Shown here one piece after another: positions 1-10,540 of a DNA stretch of 64,000 nt. Within the stretch, counting starts at the first letter, position 1. Each line of letters opens with the position of its first letter. Below the pieces are notes generated by a model. That model ran no database searches and had not been told where the DNA came from. It saw only the letters and a program-made list of their open reading frames with translations. A program made the position numbers and the translations under genes. The DNA is taken from positions 65,138,941-65,202,940 of the forward strand of contig NC_088130.1 in NCBI RefSeq assembly GCF_036370855.1, read 5' to 3'. The stretch is from Dromaius novaehollandiae. Taxonomy: Eukaryota > Chordata > Aves > Casuariiformes > Dromaiidae.

Positions 1-65
1 ACCACCATTATGTCTGATTATCTTATGCACTATTATAATTTTAATAATCTAGTATAAACTTTACA

Positions 66-668
66 TTAGACCTTGACAGGTGGGAGAAGTGGGCCAACAG
101 GGATCTCATGAAGTTCAGCAAAGAAAAATGCCACATCCTGCAAGTGGGGAGGAATAACCTCCAGCTGAACAGCTGGAAAGCAGCTTTGCAGAGAAGGATC
201 TGGGGATCCTAGTAGACAACAAGTTGCACGGAGACAGCAATGTGCCATTGCAGCAAAGGCCAACAGCATAGAAAGACTATCAGCAGCCGGCTGAGAGAGG
301 TGGTCCTTCCCATCTGCTCAGCACTAGCAAGACCACATCGGAGGTGTTGTGTCCAGTTCTGGGCTCCCCAGTAGAAAAGAGACATGGACATGCTGACATG
401 AGTCCAGTGAAGGACAACATAGATGATGAAGGGACAGGGGCATCTCTCCTATGAGGAGAAGCTGAGAGAGCTGGGACTGTTCAGCTTGGAGAAGAGAAGG
501 CTTGGGGCGATCTTTTCAACATGTATTAACACCTCATAGCGGGAAAGTAAAGAGGATGGGGCCAGACTCTTTTCAGTGGTGCCCAGTGACAGGACAAGAA
601 GCAATGGGCACAAATTGAATCACAGGAGATTTCATTAAAACATCAGGAAAACACCCACCTTTTTTACT
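66..668 (+). mobile_element. CR1 LINE fragment, 3'-truncated
   Basis: The plus strand matches the end of the CR1 open reading frame 2. In translation it shows LDRWEKWANRDLMKFSKEKC at the start (canonical CR1: LDRLEKWADRNLMKFNKGKC), then WGSxxDNKL, then LSYEEKLRELGLFSLEKRRL further on. Frames are broken by stops and indels, so it is dead. Unusually for CR1, which is normally 5'-truncated with an intact 3' end, the copy stops around 668, before the 3' untranslated tail and octamer repeats, and abuts a (TTTTG)n run. It shares diagnostic wording (GCTGACATGAGTCCAGTG) with the copy at 7148-7858. Confidence 0.9.
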
Positions 669-679
669 GCAATTTTGGG

Positions 680-702
680 TTTGTTTTGTTTTGTTTTGTT
701 TC
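680..702 (+). repeat. (TTTTG)n short tandem repeat
   Basis: About four units of TTTTG directly after the truncated end of the CR1 copy. It may have arisen at the break or be incidental. Confidence 0.75.
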
Positions 703-2339
703 CTCATGCTGCCTCACATACTTAGGAAAAGCTCAACATAAGGAGACACTTCATTAACTTTCTTGAAACCAGCTTAAACCTGATGTAGAAAACTGAGAAG
801 AGTTCGACAGCTACATGCTGAGTAGTGAGTAGCCTCACTAGTGTCCTGTATGATTTTAAGTAAGGCTTATCAGTAGTCTCTTTTGTTCGGTGACTGGCAT
901 TTAAGCTTTTGGGGGTTGATTACTCTCTCTTTTCCACACTTGAGGCAACAGTAATTATACTAATCATGATCATCATAACCATAACTTTTTTTTATTTTTT
1001 ATTATTTTTTGTAGTTTTCTACAACTGTGCATGATACAATTTTAAGTGTACTGTTGAAGACACTCTCATTAACTTCCCAGGAGCTTCCAGTCAGGAATGT
1101 GAATATTTGTATGGGAAGGCACTTCTAATTTCTCTCCTTCATGCACCAGTCTGCTTTCCTAAACCTACTTCTCTTTTCGTGTTAGTATTCCAAGACTCCA
1201 GGGGCATGTTTACCATGCAGTTTCTTTCTGGCACTGCTTTCTCCCATGTTGGTTCCTGGGGGTTTCTGAAACTGTAAGAAACGCAATTTATGATGATTTT
1301 CTGATGTCAGGTTAAAGCAATGTTCTCAAGGTTAAAAGTGTTACTGGATTTTAACATCAGAACTAAAAGCTCTTGTTTCTCTTGGTCTGTTTCATTTAAT
1401 TAGAGATTCTCTGAAAGCCTCTCCATAGGTCATTGTGCATTTAAAGGCTAGATAGAAAAGTGTGCCTTGGTCTTATACAAAGACATTGAGTCTCTCTTGT
1501 TCTTTGTATGGAATAAACCCATGGAGGAGGTTGATAGTGCTGATTGATAGCTCCACAGGACCGTCAAAAGTCAAAAGAAAATCTGAGAGAGTGACAATGA
1601 TAATGTTTGTTTTGATATATGCAGATGAGTCCAAAGTGAAGTTGTAACTAACTGCATGACCTGAGGGTGAATAAGGAAATGTGGATGTCTTGCAAAAGAT
1701 CTTAAAATCTCCATAGCAGGAAAATTCAGAAGGCAGGAAAGCCTGCTGTGGTAATAAAAGGCTTCTTGTGCACTATTGGTACGTAGAAGAGTTTTTGTAC
1801 CATGAAACTTTAGAAAGGGTATATATATATATTATCCTGTTTTTAATGATTTTTGCTTCCTAGCTTTTAATCAAGCTGTATGGTCTTAAATCACTGCTGG
1901 GAATGCATCAAATTAGAGTAGGAGGATCACAACTGATGCCTCTCTTAGGCTCTCTCTACTCTATACTGATCTTCAGTTTGAGGAAGACACAATGAAAGAT
2001 TGTAGCATTTTCTGCTCTGGTAAGGGTGTGGGATTTGTTTGTTTGTTTGCTCTTTTCCCATAAATGGAGAGCTTTAATATACTGATGTGAAAAGTCGTGG
2101 CACTTCTGTCATTTAGGGAGCAAGCAGGGAGAGCGAACCCATGAGAAAGTGGAAGTGAGGGAAAAAGCTTTCTCTGAGGGAAGATGAGTGAAACTGCAAG
2201 TCAGGAAATTGTAAGATTTAGTTCCTATTGTTTGTAGGTTGTAGTTTTCTACTCCTATTGGTAATTTTTCTGTTTCCATCACAAGCCTCATTCTAAGTAA
2301 ATTCTCCTTGGTGCTCCTTTTAGGAGAAAAGTACCACCT
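703..2339. other. Intergenic, nothing recognised
   Basis: AT-rich sequence with short T-rich runs (990-1015), a small (TA)n near 1820-1831 and a (GTTT)n near 2036-2050. No frame above 61 codons and no family resemblance. Confidence 0.6.
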
Positions 2340-2450
2340 ATCAGCTTCATAGAGAGAACATTAAGTCATTTCAGTGAGAAGTGGGACTAGAACCCACGTG
2401 GCTAATAAAATAGAGTTACAGCGCAACCATTTTATCACCCAGACTTTTGG
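2340..2450 (-). mobile_element. tRNA-derived SINE head (MIR/CORE-SINE type), ancient
   Basis: On the minus strand GGTTCTAGTCCC (2394-2383) fits the RNA polymerase III B box GGTTCNANNCC. A block TGGTTGCGC (2429-2421) lies at the position expected of the A-box part, with 47 bases from its start to the end of the B box, as in MIR-type SINEs. The body beyond is too diverged to class. This is a fossil, and the family name is an inference from layout. Confidence 0.55.
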
Positions 2451-3589
2451 AAGAGTTGATGCAAATTGGATGCTTCAGTAGGCTACACTAACACAGTACA
2501 ATGTTTCTGCATTAGCCACGTGCAGGTAAATGATAGATAGGGACTTCCTTATTGAAGTATCTCATGCATATGCTTAGATGGCAGAGGTTCAAGAATCTGC
2601 TTTTGTAGGCTAAAATTCATCCTTCACAAATAATGTTTGGATGTTTTCCATCTGGAAATACTTGATCCAAGTTTGCTTCTAACTTTAAGAATGGCAGAGG
2701 AAAAAGGGGAAGGAAAAAACAAAAACAATGAATGTTGTGCTGTTCTCCTTCAAGTAACCTGGTGAGCCTGTCCCTTATGGAACATGCTTTCTAGCCGATG
2801 AATTTTGACCTTTGTGATTTCATTGCACTGAGAATAATGTCTGGAGAGTATGCTACCAGAATATTTTAAATCTAAAGGCCATGAAGTTTACCAACAAGTT
2901 CTCCAGAGGAAAAAAAAAAAAAAAGGCAGCTTTGAGTACTCAATTTGTAGATGTCTAACTTGAAATATAGCATTTTCCTGTATCACGTATCCTGTATCAC
3001 CAGATATCATTTTTTAGTGCTGGGTGTCCCTGCCTGCATTCTGATACAGACAAAGACTTGATGGTTACAGAAGAACTGTAAACTCATGTTAACAAGTTAT
3101 AAAGACAGAAAGGAAAATTGTAACCATCTCATTTAAACCTCCTGTATTAACAATGACCATAGACTTTCCCTGAATTGACCCTTGTGTGAATTAGAGGATA
3201 ATTATTAGGGAGAAAAAACAAAACAAAACACATCCAATCTCCATTAAAAATTGCCAGTGATGGAATCTGAGGCACTAAATAAGTCTGCAAGTGAGGCTAA
3301 CTGTAGAAAAGATCAATCTTCTGCATATATTTCTCAGGATAAATAAGAATGCAAAATGCCTTACTTATGTAAAGAAGGTACAGTATGACTTGAGAACAAA
3401 ATAAATAGCCATGCATTTAAGAAAAGGGGAAAAGTTACATATTTTATACCAGGCCATAGGCCTGGTAACTTGCCCTCAGAGATTTAACAAATAAGGACAT
3501 AGAAAGAAACCTTATTTTAATATTTAACATCACATTTGAACCAAGTTGAACTAGCTGGATATCTTTGACTGAGAATATAATTGATTTCC
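2451..3589. other. Intergenic, with small palindrome
   Basis: No gene seen. It holds an A-run near 2911-2924, a tandem CCTGTATCAC pair near 2978-3000 and a perfect 9-bp-arm palindrome at 3447-3467. Confidence 0.6.
3447..3467. repeat. Short palindrome
   Basis: TACCAGGCC and GGCCTGGTA form perfect 9-bp arms around a 3-base centre. Confidence 0.8.
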
Positions 3590-3920
3590 TCCAGGGAATA
3601 TGTTAGATGTCCTTTGTTTGGACTTCAGTAAAACATCTGATATGGTGCACATAAGAAATGCTAGTGATATTTGAGAAGAAAGGGAAGAATATTTTAATTG
3701 CATGATGGATAAGGAGCTGACTACCCAGGCACCTGTTAGCTTTTTGAAAACTGAATTATATTGCTGGAGAACAGGTATTAATGGTGTTTCTCCAAGACCA
3801 GTCAGGACAAGGATTTCTGCTATTTTTTTAAATTATTTTAATAAATGACTTTAGTATAAAATCAATCAAATTAACAATATATCACTAAGTTTAGCAAAGC
3901 AGAAGCAGATACTTTGTACA
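3590..3920 (+). mobile_element. Ancient CR1 LINE fragment, reverse-transcriptase region
   Basis: Strongly diverged, but follows the CR1 RT region block by block. GATGTCCTTTGTTTGGACTT with CAGTAAAACATCTGATA reads as a decayed V-x-L-D-F-S-K-A-F-D motif. GGAGAACAGGTATTAATGG follows the conserved stretch just before the SGVPQGS-like block. TTATTTTAATAAATGACTTT reads as the F-I-N-D-L block. A decayed equivalent of the F-A-D-D-T-K catalytic block follows near 3875-3900. Many indels and stops are present. Both ends are approximate. Confidence 0.65.
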
Positions 3921-5609
3921 ATTACTTTCTAGTAGCACATAAATGTGACCTCTGGCTGTTATGTCTTTTTTTAGAGTAAAACTAGTTTTGCAATAATCAC
4001 TAATTAATTCATTAATAACAGTTAAATCTCTAAGGAAATAATTTAATAACATTCCTACTGATCTTAAATATAGCCTTTGACTACCCTTGGCCCTTGGCTC
4101 GTGAAAAATGTACCCTGCAGCATACTAGGAAGGGAGAAGAAAGATTTATGCAAACAGGCAATGGTGAGATGAAAATTAATGATAATACATTAGTATGTTT
4201 ATGCTGAAAATTAGAAGAAGGTTTCTAGCAATTAAACTGGTGAGATTCAGGAAAGAACCACCCCTCTGGGGAAAAAAATAACAAGAAATATTACCTGTTT
4301 AAGAGGAGGTTGTGTCTTGAAAGGGATTATATGAGATGACTGCCAGAAAACCGGGTTTGTGGTGATCCTTGGTTATCTCTCACTATTTTTCATGCCTCTA
4401 TATCTTACAATTACTGAATTCTAAAGTGTATCTAAAGATATTTATAGAGGCCTTTCCCCCACTGATTTACACCTGTGAGAGGTTCCCTATAGTAAGTTAC
4501 CTGCCACAGCTGCTTGTCAGAGAGTGAATTCTCATGAAGTGATGTTGGGATCTCTGCTCTTTCACTGCATGCTGGTCAGCATTTGGCAAAGCCATGTATG
4601 TTAGTTACTTTCTACGGAAAGGAAGAAAAGATGCGTGTTTTTATTTTCATTTGAGAAGAGATTAGAAGGGTTTAGAGATGGTAGGTAAGTTAGGCTCTCA
4701 AGTCAAGGTAGCTTTCCTGCCTCTGAACTGTGGCTCTATTATTCAAATGTTTTGCTTCAGCAGAATCCAGCTTTAGGATTGGCACTAATATATTTGTCAG
4801 CATGCATTATTATCTGTTTATTAACTTGCAGCTTGTTTGCAACAAAAATTCAAATCACTATAGTCAAGATTATCTCAATAAATTTAACAAGTTATGGATG
4901 TAATTATTACAGCATGTATTTCAAAATGCAGTCTTATTTACAAAGGACACAGCATTGATTAAAGCAGCTTGAATTATGCTAACTGCAGCACTGAACTATC
5001 TTTATAAAACCATCTGAGAAGCACAGTAATTTGAGTTCAAGGGAAAGGCAGTATTACAAGAAGGCTAATGATAATTGTGTTTAAGGTCACTGGCAACTAA
5101 AGTACTTACTGTACAGGAGCCTTCTGTCAGAGACAATTATGGTGAAGGGCCTTTGAATGGGGTCGAAACACTCGGAGTGTATTTCTGTGACAGCTTTGTT
5201 CTTACAATATTTATTCTGTTTCTAGTTTATCTGTAGCACAGTATTACATTTAGAGTGTCATGAGCCAAGTGATTCATGCAAAACTAAATTGACAGAGTGC
5301 AGTGATGTTGTAGTTACACCACAGTCTTTCTAATAATGGCAATGCCTTGTTAGATCAAAAGCATCCCCCAGGACCTAGAAGACAGTGCTGGTAGTACTGT
5401 TCACATGGGTTATGAAACTACTGTATGCTGTGCAGAGAGTCTGAAATAGAGAAAGAAATTCTAGTATCTCACTTTTTGTACCTGGTCTTCAATGCACAAT
5501 TGAACATTGTAAAATATTTCCTTTTCCTATTTATTGCACATTTATTTTAATGAGTTTTATTTTAATTTTCCTTTAAAGGGGGAAAAAGATGAGTTATTAA
5601 CTTCACATA
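3921..5609. other. Intergenic; possible conserved noncoding stretch near 4740-4990
   Basis: No gene recognised. 4740-4990 is repeat-free, with evenly mixed AT-rich words (TGCATTATTATCTGTTTATT) of the kind often seen in conserved noncoding elements, but conservation cannot be judged from one sequence. Confidence 0.4.
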
Positions 5610-5820
5610 CTTGGCTGTATCAAAGCATCTCACAGTCTTTACTTTGTTTAATCTCAACACAAACTTTGATGGTACTGTGAATATTGCACATGGGAAATTG
5701 AGTCACTTGGCAGATCAAGTAACTTGTGTATTGTTTCCTAAACAATGTGGTGAGGTAACCAGCCACCACTGTCCAGCACTGTGGTTTGGTGATCTAACCA
5801 TGCTGCTATCCTAAATGAAA
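5610..5820 (-). mobile_element. MIR/CORE-SINE-like element, minus orientation
   Basis: Read on the minus strand, the block starts with a tRNA-like head (AGCATGGTTAGATCACCAAA). It continues with AGTTACTTGATCTGCCAAGT and GACTCAATTTCCCATGTGCA, the decayed equivalent of the MIR core (TTGGGCAAGTCACTTAACC, then CTCAGTTTCCCCATCTGTA). It ends with GAGATTAAACAAAGTAAAG, the equivalent of the GAGGATTAAATGAGTTAA tail part. The order and spacing are right, the identity moderate. Confidence 0.6.
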
Positions 5821-7147
5821 TTACATGGGTCTCCTGAGGGGTAGCCTTAGCACTCTGAAATGGCAGAGCAATTGAAATCACTGTAGTGTGTGTGAAAACT
5901 TGTTTCACGCAAAGAGGACATATCACCAACCATTTGGGCTGCGAGTCAAATACTATCAGATTTTGAGTTAACCACATTATACCTTTGCCTGGTGTTGACA
6001 GCAGGTATGCTGTTACCTGCCCTCGCTCTCTGTTCCAGTGGGTTCAAGATGGACACTCAGACTATACCTTAAAGCTCATGACAGCTCTTTCACAGTTTCC
6101 CAAGCACTAAACTCTGGAGATTATTGTTTATAATATCAGTTGTCTATTGAATAATATTAATTACCTATAAATATATCATTATATTATTGTCTGTAAGTTT
6201 CAAAACCTGAGCTGGAAAACATTTTCCTTGGGGACCTTGTTAGACGGCTGCTTCTCTTTTCCCATTTTTATGGCAGACTTTTTCATACTTCAGGCTTTGC
6301 TATTTTCCTGAAAAAATTAACTCACTTGGCTCCTGTCTTCTATGAGGATTAGTTAGAATTGAAAGGAAAGGTTTTTTTTTTTTTTAAATCTATCATTTTG
6401 ACAACAGTTTTTTAATTAACACCTGGATTTACAGATTAAAAAACCCTTAATATTTTAATGAAAAAATAATGAAACTTCCACAATAATGTTGATTCATCTT
6501 CAAATAGGTTTAAGATTTAATTTTAAACAAATAACAGAGTTGGTCAGATTTTTGAAAATGTCACTTTTTAAATTTTTTTTAAGTGATCCATGCTACCTAA
6601 TATGGTTTGATTTCCTTATGATTATGCCATGTTTATGGGCCAGGCTGTCCTACCAAGTGATAATTTTCATTGTTTCACCCTTTTAGAGAAGTGAGAAAAT
6701 TAACAGTTGATGTCTTGGCTGTGGTATTTTCTTGAACAGGTAGTCCTCCATATACCACAACCAGTGAACGTGTGGAAACAAAACCCAATAAAACTACCAT
6801 ATCCAGAATGCAATTCAAAATCTTACTGACTTTGTCACCTTTGCTCTTCAGAAAGACTATTTCATCTTCATTTGAAATATTGCCACAAGGGTTAGAAAAA
6901 TGGTATTTTTGCATAATGGATATTTTCAGTGAAGAAACTGCCCTTCATCAAAACCAATTTTCCGTCTGAAACATAGTAATGGTTATTTTGTTATAGAAGC
7001 TAATGTGAATACTTACCACCTATGGCAAATACTGATGCTTTTAAACATGTGGATATGGTGGATTATTCAGCTTATTTCATTTTAAGTGACAGACAAGAAA
7101 AGTAAAATATAAAGCTGATGCAATACAGTGTGTATGCACTGCACATG
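5821..7147. other. Intergenic, nothing recognised
   Basis: AT-rich sequence with a T-run at 6371-6385. Frames of up to 79 codons near 5738-5977 and 6675-6914 have no recognisable domain and are judged chance. Confidence 0.6.
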
Positions 7148-7858
7148 CTGCAGCTGACCATCTTGAAGGCAGCTTTGCAGAGAAGGACCTGGGGGTCCTG
7201 GTGGACAACCAGTTGACCATGAGCCAGCAATGTGCCCTTGTGGCAAAGAAGGTCAATGGTATTCTGCGTTGCATTAGGCAGAGGGTTGCCAGTAGGTTGA
7301 GGGAGGTGATCTTTCCCCTCTAGTCAGAGGGGACATCTGGGGTGTTGTGTCCAGTTCCAGGCTTCCCAGTGGAAAAGAGACTTGGACATGCTGACATGAG
7401 TCCAGTGAAGGACAACATAGATGATGGAGGGATGGGGGCATCTTTTGTATGAGGAGAAGCTGAGAGAGCTGGGACTGTTCAGCTTGGAGAAGAGAGGGCT
7501 TGGGGCGATCTTATCGATGTATATAACATCTCATGGGGAGGGAATAAAGAGGATGGGGCCAGACTCTGCTCAGTGGTGCCCAGTGACAGGACAAGAAGCA
7601 ATGGGTACAAATTGAATCACAGGAGATTTCATGAAAACATCAGGAAAATATCCACCTTTACTGTGAGGGTGGTTGAACGCTGGAGCAGGTTTCCCAGGGA
7701 GACTGTGGAGTCTCCATGCTTGGAGACATTCAGAAGCCCACTGAGCAGAGCCCTGAGCAACCTGCTCTAGCTGACCCTGCTTTGAGCAGGTGTTTGAACT
7801 AGGCAATCTCAAGAGATGCCTTCCAACCTTAACTATTTTGTGATTCACTGATTCTGTA
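7148..7858 (+). mobile_element. CR1 LINE, 5'-truncated, 3' end present
   Basis: The plus strand carries the end of CR1 ORF2 and its 3' tail. GAGAAGGACCTGGGGGTCCT, then GACCATGAGCCAGCAATGTG and TGAGAGAGCTGGGACTGTTC, are near-consensus CR1 blocks (EKDLGVL, TMSQQC, LRELGLF). The tail has the AGGGTGGTTGAACGCTGGAG block, a decayed GATGCCTTCCAACCTTAACT block and ends in octamer-like ATTCACTG ATTCTGTA. Frameshifts and stops (for example CCCTCTAG near 7315-7322) make it inactive. It belongs to the same subfamily as the copy at 66-668 by shared unusual wording. Confidence 0.93.
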
Positions 7859-10439
7859 TTAAACACAGACATATGATAAACCAGCCATTCCTACCTCACC
7901 ATCAAATTCATACTGGATACTGAACAAAAAAACACTTTTTTTCTTATGTACAAAGAAGAGAAAATTCAGCTAGTTTTACTGTTCCCTTTTGAATGAACAA
8001 AATTTCACCGTATTGAAAAATCTGAATACTTTTTACAATTCCTGTGCTTTAATGTGGGCCCATTTACACAGTTCTGAACAGATACTAGACTTCAAAAATA
8101 ATACACATGGCAACAGGCTGATTCTTTCATAGTGTGGTCCATTTCCTTCTCTGATAGGGAAAAAAGAGGGGCAAAAAGAAGAAAAGAGAGAGAAAGGAAA
8201 AAAAGGTATTTTTGTGCTTGATCATAAAGGCTGGCGTGTGAGGCAACAGCCATTCAGGAAGGTAGTTCTGTGCGGTTTTAAGCAGCTCTGGGATGCACAT
8301 ACAACTAGTGGCATTTGATTTCACAGTTAATGGTACCATCTCCCTGGCACTGACTGAGGGGCTTTAAATATTCATAAGTTTCTTAAAGGCTTTTGGAAAG
8401 AAAGTGCTAGAAAGGAGCACTAACATACTGATCTTTTTACTAGCCTGTGTCAGCAAGAACATGTTAAATAATTAAGTCAATTTAAGCCTTTTTCCACACA
8501 GGAGGAGGTTAAGATCAGCAGTCCCAGTGTGCTGGGAGAAGTTACCTTTTCCACTGAACTGGTACTTTTAGGCCTAGCAAAGCAAAAGCATAATGAAAAA
8601 CCAGCAAATTTATTGATTCCCAATAAAAAATGCATTAAAACACTTTTGTCCCATGTCACAGTCCCTTTGTTAGATTAGGAGTGCCTTTTTACAGCTGCAC
8701 ATGAAAATGTGATCTTGCAAAAGACTCTCAAAAAGACTCAGTACACAATGTTCTCTAATCTCAGACTGTGGAAAGGCTTATGTAAAAATTAATCGTACTT
8801 GTGAAAATGTTGATTTGTGAAGGTATGTTCTACTGATTCCTGCCTCTTGACACCCTATATGTTTCCTTTTGTACAGGAGCCTGAGAGAGCTGTGGCAAAG
8901 GGCTGTCATCAGCTGAACATCCCTGAACCTGAACCTCCAGGTGAATATGTTCGCCTAGTGATATTTGAAGCACCAGAACAGTGGGAATTTTAACTAATTC
9001 AAAACAGGCATAAAGTGCACATCTAAATCATGAGAACATATTCAGAGAGACACAGAGGTTTCAAAATTCCACTTAGAGTTGCTGAGTGGTGTTTGCTCAT
9101 ATACGCACAACACACACACACGTACCAGAGGTCAGAAATAGTTGTTGTAAAAAAGCAGACATTTGGAGGAACATATTTTCCAGTTTGAAATTTTTAGTCC
9201 AGAATGGAATTGAGGTTAAAAATGTCAGACTAAGTAATAGTAAGTAATAAAAAATGTCAGAGTAAGTAATTTTCAAACCTTATCTTACATGGAGATCAAG
9301 GTTTAATTTCCATCTCTAATTAATATGTAACTGTTTGTGCAAACTGGGAATGTTCCAGCTGGGAGGGTTAGAAACCTCTTTCTTCTGCAGCGTGTATTTA
9401 GAGAGTTGGTACCACGCATCAGAAGGTTCAAACCTTTGATCTGTAAAAGGCAGACTAAAAATGTAAAACATTTTTCCTGCTGGCAGGTGATGGTTGGGCT
9501 ATTAGCTAATAGGGTAGATTCAAGCCTCTCATCCTCATTTTTCATAGCAAATTTGACAGCTTTTGAAGCAGTCTTGATAAAGACTGGAGGAAAAAACTTC
9601 ATTGGATGGGAAATTTGTTTTCCACACAACTCTTCCAAATGGTGTTCAGTACCTCCTGATTATCACAGAATAGCAAGCATTTCTACTCAGATAACACATT
9701 TTTCTCATATTCATTTTTAATGCTTATTTTATTTATAGCTAACTCATTAATTTCCACATGTAGAACCCCAAACACAACAACAAACGGTGCTTACAGGGTG
9801 TAGTTTTAAATTAGTTTACAGTAGAATGGATCAAGAACACAAAACCTAAAAAAATTCACTGTAATAAAAGCGACACTGAGTATAAAAAAGTGAAAAACCC
9901 CTGTTTTAAGTAAGATCAGAGCCAAGTTTGTGATGTGGCTGCAGAATCAGTCTTTTTATAACCAGGCTGCTTCCTGAAGAGATTCTTTCTCTGGGTGCTA
10001 TTTTAACGTTTACAAAAGGTGAGGTTATGTCCACAACAACCACAGGAGTACAGGTGCACGTTAATAAAGAGTCCCTTTTATATAGTTTACGATTTTTATG
10101 CGGTATTGTTCCCTTCAGGTTTTTTTCATTAATATGTAAGGAGAAAGTCACTTCACTATGAAAATTAAGATTTCAGTGAGATCATTCCTAAAATATTTAG
10201 AATGGATAATGCAAGTTTCCAGAAATAGTAATAACCTCAGTCTCCTGACCCCATTATATCTGCAGGTGGGGAAATATACTGGAGACATTTTAAAAATCCA
10301 AATGCCAGACTGACCCCATTTTTTATATCAGGAAAGAGAGAAAAACAAGGACAGACCATCAGAAGGTTTTCTGATCTATTCTCCTGGCCACAGTGAAGGT
10401 CTTCCCAATCTTTTCCTGAGAAAGCATCTGAGAAAGCTA
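7859..10439. other. Intergenic with simple repeats
   Basis: No gene recognised. Contains a purine-rich run (8154-8205), a short (CA)n (9108-9121) and an imperfect tandem duplication with a 32-bp period (9218-9270). Overlapping frames on both strands at 9303-9720 (111 and 127 codons) have no recognisable domain. Confidence 0.6.
9218..9270 (+). repeat. Imperfect tandem duplication, 32-bp period
   Basis: AAATGTCAGACTAAGTAAT and AAATGTCAGAGTAAGTAAT follow each other 32 bases apart, with an extra AGTAAGTAA unit between them. They differ at one base in the shared core, so the duplication looks fairly recent. Confidence 0.75.
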
Positions 10440-10540
10440 TGAATGAAATCCTTTGCTGTGACATTGGGCTAATCCCTCTGTGCTTCACTTTTGCATCAGA
10501 AACCAGGGATGATAACTAGATCACTTTGGGAAATGTGGAT
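10440..10540 (+). mobile_element. MIR/CORE-SINE-like fragment
   Basis: GCTGTGACATTGGGCTAATC then CCTCTGTGCTTCACTTTTGC and CAGGGATGATAACTAG follow the MIR core order (GTGTGACCTTGGGCAAGTC, CTCTGTGCCTCAGTTTCC, ATGGGGATAATAA). Identity is moderate, with indels; the head and tail are lost. Confidence 0.5.

Noticed and set aside
9303-9720. Overlapping frames of 111 (minus) and 127 (plus) codons
   Set aside because: They shadow each other on opposite strands and neither resembles a known family.
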